A DNA stretch of 30,841 nt from an uncultured Eubacteriales bacterium (GCA_900539725.1 UQDI01000018.1:1-30841); one strand, 5' to 3'; shown: positions 1 through 8,529, counted from the first letter of the stretch. Notes: generated from the letters alone by a model not told the origin. A program made the numbers and translations.

Positions 1-16
1 TTTTTTCATTAAAATA

Positions 17-48
17 CCCCCTTATTTCCGTGTCCGGATTTAAGGGGG
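17..48. other. Imperfect inverted repeat (hairpin) at the left edge
   Basis: CCCCCTTA at 17-24 pairs with TAAGGGGG at 41-48, and TCCG at 27-30 pairs with CGGA at 35-38, with a 2-nt internal mismatch and a 4-nt loop. On the minus strand the hairpin is followed by a T-rich stretch ending in six T's (positions 16 down to 1), so it could end a transcript entering from the right or a gene lying beyond the left edge. On the plus strand the T-run (64-71) lies 15 nt away, too far for a classical terminator. Function is undetermined. Confidence 0.45.
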
Positions 49-130
49 CAGTACATTATCGTCTTTTTTTTGCATTTAGAGCAATATTTTGCAAAAAATT
101 TGCAAAAAAGTAAATATTTTTGAAAAAAGC

Positions 131-158
131 TTGATTTTTTTATTATTTTGGGTATAAT
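131..158 (+). promoter_or_regulatory. Sigma-A promoter of the hrcA-grpE-dnaK operon
   Basis: TTGATT (-35, 131-136) and a perfect TATAAT (-10, 153-158) are separated by 16 nt. The predicted transcription start, about 165, lies just before the CIRCE operator, so HrcA bound at CIRCE would block initiation or escape. This is the standard arrangement for class I heat-shock operons. Confidence 0.85.
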
Positions 159-168
159 AGATATAGAG

Positions 169-195
169 TTAGCACTCACCAGTGAAGAGTGCTAA
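169..195 (+). promoter_or_regulatory. CIRCE operator (HrcA binding site)
   Basis: Perfect inverted repeat TTAGCACTC (169-177), nine-base spacer, GAGTGCTAA (187-195), identical to the CIRCE consensus. It lies in the 5' leader upstream of hrcA. HrcA is expected to bind it as a dimer and repress hrcA-grpE-dnaK until GroEL is titrated by unfolded protein. No second copy is visible in the window, so dnaJ is not directly under CIRCE. Confidence 0.97.
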
Positions 196-218
196 CAAAA
201 ATTATGGAAGGTGATCAA

Positions 219-1229
219 TTGGATGAGAGAAAATTAAAGATTTTAAAAGCTATAATCAGCTCATACAATGAAACTGGTGAACCGGTTGGCTCGAGACTTG
301 TCGCCAAGAACGAGTCCATAGGTCTTAGCTCGGCAACTATTAGAAACGAGATGCAAGACCTTGAAGAAGCGGGCTACTTAATAAAAACTCATCTTTCTAG
401 CGGAAGAGTGCCATCACAAAAAGCATATCGCTTGTATGTTGACATGGTAGTTCAAAAAGACTTCGAAAAACTTTCGTCTACAGAAAAGAAAATTTTCTTA
501 GATGATATAAATGACAAGTCGAAGAACTTAGATAGTATGATAGGAAAGATGTCAAAGCTATTGTCAAGCCTAACTGATTTTACATCGATTGCTTATATTA
601 GGCACAAAGGCGAGACAAAGCTAAAGAGCTTAGAGCTTTTAAAAGTCGACGAAAACAAAATACTTGCTATCTTTGTCTATGAGAACTTTGCCATTGACAA
701 GACATTAATTACGCTTAATGAAGAGATAAGTGAAGAGGAAGTGGCTTATTTTAAGGAGATTTTAAATAAGAATCTTGCTGGCAAGTCCATAAACTCACTT
801 GATTTCAATTCATTGAAGCATGAAAAAGACAGTCTAGTTAATTATAAGACCATCTTAGAGAGCGTTGTGGAAAAGTTTTCACAAAAAGACGAGACATATA
901 GCGCAGACAAGATATTCCTTGAAGGAATAAATAAGATCTTAAATTATCCAGAGTATTCTGACTTTGACAAGGCTAGAGAGCTTATAGAACTCTTAGAAGA
1001 CAAAAGAGGCCTACTTAATATTTTAGAGAATGAAAATTTGGATAAGGATCTTGTCATTAAGATAGGTAATGAGAATGAAATCGACATCTTCGACAACATT
1101 GCTCTAGTACTTAAGAATGTAAACATCTTGGATAATGAAGTTACTTTTGGTTTAATCGCTCCAATGAGAATTGATTACAAAAAAGTTCTTTCTATATTTG
1201 ATGATTTTTATAATGATGATTTATTTTAG
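219..1229 (+). CDS. hrcA: Heat-inducible transcription repressor HrcA
   Basis: Encodes the repressor that binds CIRCE and controls class I heat-shock genes; its activity depends on GroEL in studied Firmicutes. The N-terminal ~75 residues form a winged-helix DNA-binding domain (LKILKAII start; SSATIRNEM recognition-helix region; LSSGRVPS wing), followed by the long effector/dimerisation domain ending in FGLIAPMRIDY. I place the start at TTG 219, giving 336 aa: it follows a near-perfect Shine-Dalgarno (GGAAGGTGATC, 206-216) and gives the family-typical MDERKLKIL N-terminus. The longer in-frame reading from GTG 189 begins inside CIRCE and has no ribosome binding site. First gene of the operon; grpE follows after 10 nt. 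Autoregulation through CIRCE is expected. Confidence 0.96.
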   Translation: MDERKLKILKAIISSYNETGEPVGSRLVAKNESIGLSSATIRNEMQDLEEAGYLIKTHLSSGRVPSQKAYRLYVDMVVQKDFEKLSSTEKKIFLDDINDKSKNLDSMIGKMSKLLSSLTDFTSIAYIRHKGETKLKSLELLKVDENKILAIFVYENFAIDKTLITLNEEISEEEVAYFKEILNKNLAGKSINSLDFNSLKHEKDSLVNYKTILESVVEKFSQKDETYSADKIFLEGINKILNYPEYSDFDKARELIELLEDKRGLLNILENENLDKDLVIKIGNENEIDIFDNIALVLKNVNILDNEVTFGLIAPMRIDYKKVLSIFDDFYNDDLF

Positions 1230-1239
1230 GAGGGATTAA

Positions 1240-1779
1240 ATGGAAAAAGACAAAAAACTGAATGAAGAAATGGAAGAAGAAAAGCTTATAAATGAAGAAG
1301 CAGTAGATGAATCGGAAGAAGTTCAAGAAAAAGCTGATTCTGATGAGCAAGATAGCTTAGCATCTGAAATAAATAATCTTCAAACAAAACTTGTAAGACT
1401 ACAAGCGGACTTTCAAAATTACAAGAAGAGAGTAGAGAAAGAAAAGGACGACTTGGTATCGATAGGTGTTGTAAGCATAGCAAATGAAATACTTCCTGTT
1501 ATAGATAACTTCGAGAGAGCCTTAGAACACGAGGGCGAGAGCGGATCGTTTAAAGAAGGCATGGAGCTTATCTACGAAGGATTGAAAAATGCTCTTAAAG
1601 CAAAGGGCATAGTTGAATTGAAGGCACTGGGTGAGGATTTTAACCCAGACTATCATCAAGCGGTATCTATGGGCCACAACGATGAATACAAAGAAAATCA
1701 AGTCATAGAAGTTTTATTAAAAGGTTATGAATACAATGGCAAGGTTATTCGCCATGCCATGGTTATAGTAAATAAATAA
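1240..1779 (+). CDS. grpE: Nucleotide exchange factor GrpE
   Basis: 179 aa, a typical length. GrpE is the cytosolic dimeric exchange factor that releases ADP from DnaK. Residues 1-40 are very acidic and probably disordered. Residues ~40-75 have heptad-like spacing (the LQADFQNYKKRVEKEKDD region), matching the long dimer coiled coil. The C-terminal beta domain carries the family signature GYEYNGKVIRHAMVIV close to the end. The ribosome binding site AGGAGGG overlaps the hrcA stop codon and lies six bases before the ATG, so expression is probably coupled to hrcA. dnaK follows after 26 nt with its own strong AAGGAGG site, in agreement with a higher translation rate for the chaperone than for its cofactor. 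Confidence 0.97.
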   Translation: MEKDKKLNEEMEEEKLINEEAVDESEEVQEKADSDEQDSLASEINNLQTKLVRLQADFQNYKKRVEKEKDDLVSIGVVSIANEILPVIDNFERALEHEGESGSFKEGMELIYEGLKNALKAKGIVELKALGEDFNPDYHQAVSMGHNDEYKENQVIEVLLKGYEYNGKVIRHAMVIVNK

Positions 1780-1805
1780 GAAAATATATTAAGGAGGAAT
1801 AAATT

Positions 1806-3653
1806 ATGGGAAAAATAATTGGTATTGACTTAGGTACAACAAACTCATGTGTATCAGTAATGGAAGGTGGAGAAGCGATAATCATTCCTAACGTTGAAGG
1901 TAACAGAACTACTCCATCAGTAGTAGCATTTACGAAAGACGGAGAAAGATTAGTAGGGGAAACAGCTAAGAGACAAGCGATCACAAATCCAGACAGAACT
2001 ATATCATCAATCAAAAGAGAGATGGGCAGTAACTACAAGATTGACATAGACGGAAAAGATTATACACCACAAGATATATCAGCAATGATATTACAAAAAC
2101 TAAAAGCAGACGCAGAAAGCTACTTAGGCGAAACAGTTTCAGAAGCAGTTATCACTGTTCCTGCATACTTCACAGACGCTCAAAGACAAGCTACTAAGGA
2201 CGCTGGTAAGATAGCAGGCCTTGAAGTAAAGAGAATTATTAACGAGCCAACAGCAGCAGCACTTGCTTATGGTATGGACAAAGAGCACGGCCAACACAAG
2301 ATCATGGTATATGACCTAGGCGGAGGTACATTCGACGTTTCAATCCTAGAAGTAGGCGACGGCGTTTTTGAAGTACTAGCAACTAGAGGTAATAACAAGC
2401 TTGGCGGAGACGACTTTGACCAAAGAATCATAAATTATATAGCAGATAACTTCAAAAAGGAAAATGGCGTAGACTTAACTCAAGATAAGATGAGTCTACA
2501 AAGATTAAAAGAAGCAGCAGAAAAGGCTAAGAAAGAGCTTTCTACTACAATGACAACAAATATCAACTTACCATTCATCTCTGCTACAGCAGCTGGTCCA
2601 CTTCACTTGAATATGGACTTAACAAGAGCAAAGTTCAATGAACTTACTCATGACTTAGTTGAAAAAACTACTGAACCAGTAAGAAGCGCTATCAAAGACG
2701 CTGGTATTAGTGCTAGTGAAATCGATAAGGTGCTTTTAGTTGGTGGTTCAACAAGAATCCCAGCTGTTCAAGAAGCTGTTAAACAAATCATCGGTAAAGA
2801 TCCTCAAAAGGACATCAACCCAGATGAATGCGTTGCCATCGGTGCATCAATTCAAGGCGGTGTATTAACAGGTGAAGTTAAAGACTTATTATTACTAGAC
2901 GTTACACCACTATCACTTGGTCTAGAAACACTTGGCGGAGTAACTACAAGACTTATCGAAAGAAACACAACTATTCCAACAAAGAAATCACAAATATTCA
3001 CAACAGCAGCTGACTCACAAACATCAGTTGATATACACGTACTTCAAGGCGAAAGAGAGATGGCGGCCGACAATACTACACTTGGTCGCTTCCAACTAGA
3101 AGGTATAGCACCAGCACCAAGAGGAATCCCTCAAATCGAAGTAACATTTGATATCGATGCGAATGGTATTGTTAATGTATCAGCAAAGGATTTAGGTACA
3201 GGCAAGGAACAAAAGATTACTATCACAGCTTCATCTAACTTATCAAAAGATGATATAGATAAAAAAGTTAAAGAAGCAGAAGAATTTGCTCAACAAGATA
3301 AGAAGAAAAAAGAAAATATCGAAATAAAGAACAACGCTGATCAAATGGTTTACCAAACTGAAAAGCTTATGAAGGACCTTGAAGGCAAAATTTCTGAAGA
3401 TGAAAAGAAAGACATCGAAGCAAAACTTGCTGATCTTAAGAAAGCAAGCGAAGGCTCAGACTATGACGATATGAAGAAGAAGACAGAAGATTTAACACAA
3501 GCCTTCTATAAAGTTTCTGAAAAGTTATATAAACAAAGTGCAGAAGCAGGTGCAGCTGGAGCTGAAGCAGGCGCACAAGGCTCTGAAGAACACAATGGCG
3601 ATGATGACGTAGTTGATGGTGACTACGAAGTAGTTGACGAAGACGATAAATAA
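1806..3653 (+). CDS. dnaK: Molecular chaperone DnaK (Hsp70)
   Basis: 615 aa, full length. The actin-like ATPase domain begins with GIDLGTTNSCVSVMEGG and contains the phosphate 2 motif DLGGGTFDVSIL and the adenosine motif LLVGGSTRIPAVQ. The hydrophobic interdomain linker LLLLDVTPLSLG is intact, followed by the substrate-binding beta domain and the helical lid. The tail is acidic and ends in a VVDGDYEVVDEDDK-type sequence, the usual bacterial DnaK C-terminus. There is no sign of frameshift or truncation. Works with GrpE (same operon) and DnaJ (next transcription unit). The gene ends the CIRCE operon: a strong terminator follows 18 nt after the stop. Codons are enriched in ACA, CCA and AAC forms compared with hrcA, a mark of high expression. 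Confidence 0.99.
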   Translation: MGKIIGIDLGTTNSCVSVMEGGEAIIIPNVEGNRTTPSVVAFTKDGERLVGETAKRQAITNPDRTISSIKREMGSNYKIDIDGKDYTPQDISAMILQKLKADAESYLGETVSEAVITVPAYFTDAQRQATKDAGKIAGLEVKRIINEPTAAALAYGMDKEHGQHKIMVYDLGGGTFDVSILEVGDGVFEVLATRGNNKLGGDDFDQRIINYIADNFKKENGVDLTQDKMSLQRLKEAAEKAKKELSTTMTTNINLPFISATAAGPLHLNMDLTRAKFNELTHDLVEKTTEPVRSAIKDAGISASEIDKVLLVGGSTRIPAVQEAVKQIIGKDPQKDINPDECVAIGASIQGGVLTGEVKDLLLLDVTPLSLGLETLGGVTTRLIERNTTIPTKKSQIFTTAADSQTSVDIHVLQGEREMAADNTTLGRFQLEGIAPAPRGIPQIEVTFDIDANGIVNVSAKDLGTGKEQKITITASSNLSKDDIDKKVKEAEEFAQQDKKKKENIEIKNNADQMVYQTEKLMKDLEGKISEDEKKDIEAKLADLKKASEGSDYDDMKKKTEDLTQAFYKVSEKLYKQSAEAGAAGAEAGAQGSEEHNGDDDVVDGDYEVVDEDDK

Positions 3654-3671
3654 GATTTATTAGATTTGATT

Positions 3672-3706
3672 AAGAAGAATGGAGAGTGCCTTCATTCTTC
3701 TTTTTT
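3672..3706 (+). terminator. Intrinsic terminator after dnaK
   Basis: AAGAAGAATG (3672-3681) pairs with CATTCTTCTT (3693-3702). The stem can extend inward by a G-U, an A-T and a G-C pair to leave a five-base loop, and six T's follow at 3701-3706. It separates the CIRCE operon from dnaJ. Confidence 0.9.
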
Positions 3707-3752
3707 ACATATAGAAAAGAGATTTATTATACTTTTATTTTTTACACATATT

Positions 3753-3761
3753 TGGTATAAT
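3753..3761 (+). promoter_or_regulatory. Extended -10 promoter of the dnaJ operon
   Basis: TGGTATAAT is a TGn-TATAAT extended -10 element, 47 nt before the dnaJ start. No good -35 hexamer lies 16-18 nt upstream, which extended -10 promoters tolerate. No CIRCE element is present. The same TTTGGTATAAT core occurs before hflX, and TGGTATAAT occurs before the penicillin-binding protein gene. Confidence 0.7.
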
Positions 3762-3807
3762 ATAATGTATATGATAATTATTTTACATTTTAGAAAGGGT
3801 GTAAGTT

Positions 3808-4932
3808 TTGAAAGATTTATACGAAGTTTTAGAGATAGAATCAACTGCGACTGAAGCGGAGATCAAAACTCAATATAGGAAGCTTGCAAAGAAGTATCAT
3901 CCAGACCTTAATCCAGGTGATGACGAGGCCGAAGCAAGATTTAAGGAGATATCTGCCGCATATGAAATCTTAGGCAATGCTGAGAAGAGAAAGCAATACG
4001 ACACATATGGCGAGTCTATGTTTCAAAATGGAGGCACTGGATCTGGCGGTTTCGGTGGTTTCACTGACGATATATTTGGTGACATCTTTGATATATTTGG
4101 AGGTGGCTTTGGTGGCTTCTCGTCATCTGCGTCGCAAAGCAAAAGGCCAATGTACGGAGAGGATGTAAGATATAACCTTACTATAGACCTAGAAGATGTT
4201 TTAAATGGCACTCAAAGAGAGATTGAGATAGAGAGAGTCGAAGAGTGCTCACATTGCCACGGAAGCGGAGCTAAGGATGAGAACAGCAAAAAGACTTGCC
4301 AAACTTGTTCAGGCAGAGGAACAGTTAGAAATGAGAGAAGAACAGCCTTTGGCGTCTTCGTTCAAACTGAGGTTTGTCCTGACTGTCATGGTACAGGAGA
4401 GATAATTACAGAAGAGTGTCCACACTGCCATGGACGTGGTAATGAAAAGAAGAAGAAAAAGATTCTTGTTAAGGTACCAAAGGGCGTTCGTGAAGACAGC
4501 GTAATTAGCATAAGAGGCGAAGGAAGTGTTGGCAAGAATGGCGGACCAAACGGTGATCTAAACGTTTACATCGACATAAGAGAAAATAAAAAATTCAAAC
4601 GTAGCGGCGATGATTTATACACAAGCGTTAGCATAAATTATTTACAAGCGGTTTTAGGTGACCAAATTGAAGTTGATACTCTTGATGGCAAGGTTAAATT
4701 AACTATACCTGAGGGAACTCAAAGCCATACGAAATTTAAAATTGCAGGCAAGGGACTATATCCACTACACAAGAATTATAGATGCGATTTATACGTTGTA
4801 GTCAAAGTTGATGTGCCAAAGAATTTGAATGACGAGCAAAAAGAATCATTAATAAAGCACTTTAAAGACATGAATTTTGATTACGAACCAAAGAAGAAAA
4901 ATATTTTTGAAAAAATAAAAGAAAAATTTTAG
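3808..4932 (+). CDS. dnaJ: Co-chaperone DnaJ (Hsp40)
   Basis: 374 aa, normal length for a type I J-protein. The J domain covers residues 1-70, with the essential HPD at 31-33. A Gly/Phe-rich linker follows (~74-105), then four CxxCxGxG zinc-binding repeats (Cys147/150, 164/167, 190/193, 204/207) and the C-terminal peptide-binding and dimerisation domains. It stimulates the ATPase of DnaK and delivers substrates. The start is TTG 3808, preceded by AAAGGGTG; it gives the expected N-terminus MKDLYEVLEI (usually YYEVLGV, here with two mild changes). In contrast to many Bacilli, dnaJ is cut off from dnaK by a terminator and has its own promoter. prmA follows after 8 nt. Confidence 0.98.
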   Translation: MKDLYEVLEIESTATEAEIKTQYRKLAKKYHPDLNPGDDEAEARFKEISAAYEILGNAEKRKQYDTYGESMFQNGGTGSGGFGGFTDDIFGDIFDIFGGGFGGFSSSASQSKRPMYGEDVRYNLTIDLEDVLNGTQREIEIERVEECSHCHGSGAKDENSKKTCQTCSGRGTVRNERRTAFGVFVQTEVCPDCHGTGEIITEECPHCHGRGNEKKKKKILVKVPKGVREDSVISIRGEGSVGKNGGPNGDLNVYIDIRENKKFKRSGDDLYTSVSINYLQAVLGDQIEVDTLDGKVKLTIPEGTQSHTKFKIAGKGLYPLHKNYRCDLYVVVKVDVPKNLNDEQKESLIKHFKDMNFDYEPKKKNIFEKIKEKF

Positions 4933-4940
4933 GAGTTAAT

Positions 4941-5852
4941 ATGAATTTTAGAGAAATTAAATTAAAATTTAAAAAAGAATATGAAGAAAAGGTCGAAATA
5001 TTTTTATCAGACCTAGGCATTGACAATATGGCAATCGAAGATCCAGAAGATTTAAAGATTTTCCAAGAAAGGCAAAATGCTTGGGACCTTTACGATGATG
5101 ACCTTATAAAATTAGAAAAAGGTTTTATTAGATTTACTATATACCTAGATGATATTCATGACAATGATGAGAGAGAAGCCAAGATTAAGGCTTACATCGA
5201 AGAGCTTGGTGGAGAATTTTCTAAGGAAATAATTGATGATAGTGACTGGAAGAACAATTGGAAGAAATTCTTTAAGATTTTAAAACCAAACAAAACCATA
5301 GTCATAGTGCCAACTTGGGAAGAGTATGAAAAGAAAGATGGGGAAGAAATCATCAAATTAGAGCCAGGTATGGCCTTTGGAACTGGCTCACACGAGACAA
5401 CATCTTTATGCATAAAGAAGCTTGAAGAGTACATGAAGCCTGGTATGAAGGTTCTTGACATAGGTACAGGCAGCGGAATACTATCAATTGCTGCGTCAAA
5501 ATTAGGCGCGAGCAAAGTCCTAGGCGTTGACATAGACCCGATGAGCGTATATATTGCTAATGAAAATAAAAAGTTAAATGAAGTTACTAACGCAGAATTC
5601 ATAGTCGGCGACCTGCTTTCAAAGGTTAATGATAAATACGATATAGTCGTTTCAAATATACTTGCAGAAGTAATAGTCACTATGACAGGCGATTTACACA
5701 ATTTTATGAATAAAGACGGAATTTTCATTTCATCAGGCATATTAAAAGTTAAGTCCGCCATGGTTATCGACTCACTTGAAGCAAATGGCTTTGATATATT
5801 AAACGTCGAAGACCTAAACGAATGGACTTCAATTGTAGCTAAACATGCATAG
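4941..5852 (+). CDS. prmA: Ribosomal protein L11 methyltransferase PrmA
   Basis: 303 aa. PrmA trimethylates ribosomal protein L11 with S-adenosylmethionine. The N-terminal ~100 residues form the L11-recognition domain. The family signature GMAFGTGSHETT is at 143-154, the Rossmann SAM-binding glycine motif DIGTGSG at 173-179, an acidic ribose-binding VDID shortly after, and SNILAEV is the catalytic-loop motif. Its position after dnaJ and before rsmE is a common Firmicute arrangement. The last bases overlap the start of rsmE by 8 nt, so the two are translationally coupled. Ribosome binding site is AGGAG, 7 nt from the ATG. Confidence 0.96.
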   Translation: MNFREIKLKFKKEYEEKVEIFLSDLGIDNMAIEDPEDLKIFQERQNAWDLYDDDLIKLEKGFIRFTIYLDDIHDNDEREAKIKAYIEELGGEFSKEIIDDSDWKNNWKKFFKILKPNKTIVIVPTWEEYEKKDGEEIIKLEPGMAFGTGSHETTSLCIKKLEEYMKPGMKVLDIGTGSGILSIAASKLGASKVLGVDIDPMSVYIANENKKLNEVTNAEFIVGDLLSKVNDKYDIVVSNILAEVIVTMTGDLHNFMNKDGIFISSGILKVKSAMVIDSLEANGFDILNVEDLNEWTSIVAKHA

Positions 5853-6573
5853 ATTTTTCGCAGAAAAAAAGGACGAGGGTCTTTTATACTTAGCAAAAGA
5901 AGATATAAAGCACTTCAAGGACGTTTTAAGGATAAAGGATGACGAAGAAGTCGAAGTCTACATCGATGGCAATGGCTATATAGCAGTTCTTAACTCATAT
6001 ACAAAGGATGAATTGTCTCTTAAAATACTTTCTGAGATAAATGAAAAATATGAGTCAGATTTAAAAATCACCTTATTTCAATCATTAGTAAAGTCTGATA
6101 AGATGGACTTTATAATACAAAAAGCTATAGAAATGGGTGCTTATGGCATAGTTCCTATCGAGACGAAGAGGTCTATTGTCAAGAAAAAAGATATAAAAGA
6201 TAAAAAACTGGAAAGATATAGAAATATCGCGAAGGCCGCAGCAATGCAGTCAAAGCGCGAGTTTATCCCAAATGTTTCTGATGCAATGAAGCTAGATGAA
6301 GCAAAAGAAATTTTAGATAGCTTTGACTTAGTTTTAATCGCTTATGAAGATGAGCTTGATAATAGCATAAAAAATTATGATATCAAAGACAAAAAGAATA
6401 TCGCCATCGTCGTAGGACCTGAGGGCGGCTTCGATATAGGTGAAATAGATGAGCTTAAGAACTTCGGCTACAAATCCATTAGCCTAGGAAAGAGAATACT
6501 TAGAGCAGAGACAGCGCCAATAGCGCTACTAACTATGCTTTACTATGAATATAACGGAAGTGGTCTTTTATGA
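5845..6573 (+). CDS. rsmE: 16S rRNA (uracil-1498-N3)-methyltransferase RsmE
   Basis: 242 aa, typical length. RsmE methylates U1498 of 16S rRNA in the assembled 30S subunit. The N-terminal PUA-like domain (about 1-70) binds RNA. The C-terminal SPOUT domain carries the trefoil-knot SAM-binding signatures GPEGGF (191-196) and LGKRILRAETA (214-224). The start codon lies inside the end of prmA and the stop codon overlaps the start of mtaB (ATGA), so the three genes form a tightly coupled RNA/ribosome-modification cluster. Confidence 0.97.
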   Translation: MHRFFAEKKDEGLLYLAKEDIKHFKDVLRIKDDEEVEVYIDGNGYIAVLNSYTKDELSLKILSEINEKYESDLKITLFQSLVKSDKMDFIIQKAIEMGAYGIVPIETKRSIVKKKDIKDKKLERYRNIAKAAAMQSKREFIPNVSDAMKLDEAKEILDSFDLVLIAYEDELDNSIKNYDIKDKKNIAIVVGPEGGFDIGEIDELKNFGYKSISLGKRILRAETAPIALLTMLYYEYNGSGLL

Positions 6574-7853
6574 TGAAGGTTTATGTGCAAAACTTGGGCT
6601 GCAAAGTAAATTTATATGAGGCTCAAGCGATAAAAAATGCCTTTGAGCAAAAGGGCTACGAGGTCAAGGAAGATTTTGACGATATTGATGTCTATGTAAT
6701 CAATACTTGTACTGTTACAAACAAGTCGGACTCGAAGTCAAGGCAGATGATATCAAAGGTCAAGAAGAAAAATCCTGATGCAGTCGTAATAATTTGTGGC
6801 TGCTACAGCCAGATTAATGCTAAAGAGATAGAAGAGATGGATATAGCGGACATCATAGTCGGCACACAAGGCAGAAACAAGATAGTTCAGTACTTAGAAG
6901 AGTATTTAGAGCTTGGTGAGAAGAAAAATTATGTTGAGGATAATATCGACAAAAACTATGAGGAACTGCTTTTTGATAAAAATTTCGATAGCACTAGAGC
7001 CTTTATTAAGATAGAGGACGGCTGTAATAATTTTTGCTCGTATTGCATAATACCATACGCAAGAGGCAGAGTGCGCTCGAGAAAGGCAGATAGCATTATT
7101 AAAGAGATAGAAACGCTTGCTAAAGACGGATACAAAGAATTTGTCATCACAGGTATACAGATTACCGACTATGAAGATGATGGCATTGATCTAATAAAGT
7201 TATTAGAGATGATAGATGAAGTGCCTGGCGCAGAAAGAATAAGACTTGGTTCAATTCAGCCAAAGTTATTAAAGGATGAAACGGTAGAGAGACTTGCTCA
7301 TCTAAAGCACTTGCAGCATCAATTTCATCTATCCTTACAAAGCGGATCAAACAAAGTGCTTAAGCTAATGAATAGGAAGTACACGAGAGAGGACTATATA
7401 GAAAATACAGAGAAGATATATAAGGCAATGCTAGACGCTGCCATCACTACAGACATCATAGTTGGTTTCCCTGGGGAAGATGACGATGACTTTAAGGAGT
7501 CCATTGACATAGTGAAAAAGGTAAATTTCCTAAAGGTTCATGTCTTTAGATACTCAAGACGTAAGGGGACTAAGGCCTACGACATGCCTGGACAAGTCGC
7601 TGAGAGTGTTAAGAAAGACATAGCAGAAATTTTAGAAGAGTATCAAGAGGCGTCGAGGCATATATTTATAAATAAATTTATTGGCGATGAATTTGAAGTT
7701 TTGTTCGAAGAGAAAAAAGATGAGTACTTTGAAGGCTACACATCAAATTACATCAGAGCTTATCTTAAGACAGATGAAGATCTTCATAACCATATAATAA
7801 AAGTAAAAGCAGTAGAAAGATTTAAAGACGGAGTATTAGTAGAAAGGATTTGA
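6570..7853 (+). CDS. mtaB: tRNA t6A37 methylthiotransferase MtaB
   Basis: 427 aa. A radical SAM methylthiotransferase that converts t6A37 to ms2t6A37 in tRNAs decoding ANN codons. The N-terminal UPF0004 domain has the expected cysteines (Cys11 in NLGCKVN, Cys47 in NTCTVT, Cys76/78), which hold one 4Fe-4S cluster. The radical SAM cluster motif is Cys152-x3-Cys156-x2-Cys159 (GCNNFCSYCIIPYARG). A C-terminal TRAM-like region follows. The NLGCKVN start and the linkage to prmA-rsmE favour MtaB over MiaB or RimO. Two adjacent ATGs (6570, 6573) are possible starts; the first overlaps the rsmE stop. Confidence 0.95.
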   Translation: MMKVYVQNLGCKVNLYEAQAIKNAFEQKGYEVKEDFDDIDVYVINTCTVTNKSDSKSRQMISKVKKKNPDAVVIICGCYSQINAKEIEEMDIADIIVGTQGRNKIVQYLEEYLELGEKKNYVEDNIDKNYEELLFDKNFDSTRAFIKIEDGCNNFCSYCIIPYARGRVRSRKADSIIKEIETLAKDGYKEFVITGIQITDYEDDGIDLIKLLEMIDEVPGAERIRLGSIQPKLLKDETVERLAHLKHLQHQFHLSLQSGSNKVLKLMNRKYTREDYIENTEKIYKAMLDAAITTDIIVGFPGEDDDDFKESIDIVKKVNFLKVHVFRYSRRKGTKAYDMPGQVAESVKKDIAEILEEYQEASRHIFINKFIGDEFEVLFEEKKDEYFEGYTSNYIRAYLKTDEDLHNHIIKVKAVERFKDGVLVERI

Positions 7854-7857
7854 TTTT

Positions 7858-8196
7858 ATGGATTGTTTATTTTGTAAGATCATAGAAGGATCTATTCCTT
7901 CTGAGAAAGTTTATGAAGACGATATGATGCTTTGCTTCAAGGACATCAACCCAACATGCCCAGTGCACGTGCTTATGGTGCCTAAAAAGCATATTGCGTC
8001 TCTTGATGAACTTACAGGCGATGATAATGAAGTCATAGCTCACATGATGCTTAAAGTTAAGGACATAGCTAAGACTATGGGCCTTGACAATGGTTACAGA
8101 CTAGTCATCAATACAGGTGAAGACGGTCAACAAAGTGTCAAGCACTTACACATGCATTTAATAGGCGGCAGAAAACTTAATTGGCCAGCAGGTTAA
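7858..8196 (+). CDS. HIT family protein (histidine triad nucleotide-binding hydrolase)
   Basis: 112 aa, the usual size of Hint-type proteins. The histidine triad is H96-L-H98-M-H100 in KHLHMHLIGG, with the upstream invariant pocket residues in VLMVPKKHI and RLVINTGEDGQQ. The N-terminal CLFCKI motif has the two cysteines often seen in bacterial members, which may bind zinc. Members hydrolyse purine nucleoside phosphoramidates and similar adducts; the physiological substrate here is unknown. It starts 4 nt after mtaB, probably as the last gene of the dnaJ operon; no clear terminator follows in the 117-nt gap before rpsU. Confidence 0.95.
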   Translation: MDCLFCKIIEGSIPSEKVYEDDMMLCFKDINPTCPVHVLMVPKKHIASLDELTGDDNEVIAHMMLKVKDIAKTMGLDNGYRLVINTGEDGQQSVKHLHMHLIGGRKLNWPAG

Positions 8197-8231
8197 AATC
8201 AAGAAAAATAGCAAAAAATAGCAAAAAAAAC

Positions 8232-8260
8232 TTGAAAAAGCTTTAGATATGTTGTATAAT
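8232..8260 (+). promoter_or_regulatory. Sigma-A promoter of rpsU-yqeY
   Basis: TTGAAA (8232-8237), 17-nt spacer, perfect TATAAT (8255-8260), giving a leader of about 45 nt before rpsU. A short direct repeat (AAAAATAGC-like units, 8206-8222) lies just upstream in A-rich DNA that may help the promoter as an UP-element-like tract. Confidence 0.85.
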
Positions 8261-8313
8261 ATTTGTAACTTAGTCATAAATGATAGTAATTGTTTTATGA
8301 GGGGAGGGATACT

Positions 8314-8496
8314 ATGACAGAAATTAGAGTTAGAGAAGACGAATCACTTGATAACGCACTTAAGAGATTCAAAAGACAATGCGCAAGATCAGGCGTCTTA
8401 GGAGAAGTTAGAAAAAGAGAACACTATGAAAAACCAAGTGTAAGACGTAAATTAAAATCTGAAGCAGCTAGAAGGAAAAAACATCAAAAGTTTTAA
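8314..8496 (+). CDS. rpsU: 30S ribosomal protein S21
   Basis: 60 aa, highly basic, with the conserved start TEIRVREDESLDNALKRFKRQC and the basic tail RRKLKSEAARRKKHQKF. S21 is a late-assembling small-subunit protein near the mRNA exit region. The start ATG 8314 is chosen because it follows GGGGAGGG at 6-7 nt and gives the family N-terminus; an in-frame extension to 8290 has no such site. The pairing with a YqeY-type gene 33 nt downstream is widely conserved in Firmicutes. Confidence 0.98.
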   Translation: MTEIRVREDESLDNALKRFKRQCARSGVLGEVRKREHYEKPSVRRKLKSEAARRKKHQKF

Positions 8497-8529
8497 CTTA
8501 AATTTATTTGAAAGAAATGAAGGTGTATG

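Noticed and set aside
189..218. GTG 189 as the start of hrcA
   Set aside because: This codon is inside the CIRCE operator with no ribosome binding site; TTG 219 has a near-perfect one and gives the family N-terminus.
3666..3854. 62-codon plus-strand open frame between dnaK and dnaJ
   Set aside because: It covers the dnaK terminator, the dnaJ promoter and the first codons of dnaJ in another frame.
5192..5896. 234-codon open frame on the minus strand opposite prmA
   Set aside because: It lies wholly against prmA and the start of rsmE, both of which have full family motifs; its composition (Ser/Ile/Leu-rich) is that of an antisense shadow and it has no plausible ribosome binding site.
8206..8230. 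Short A-rich repeats (AAAAATAGC units) before rpsU
   Set aside because: Only two imperfect units in very A-rich DNA; best seen as promoter-upstream sequence, not as a repeat array.
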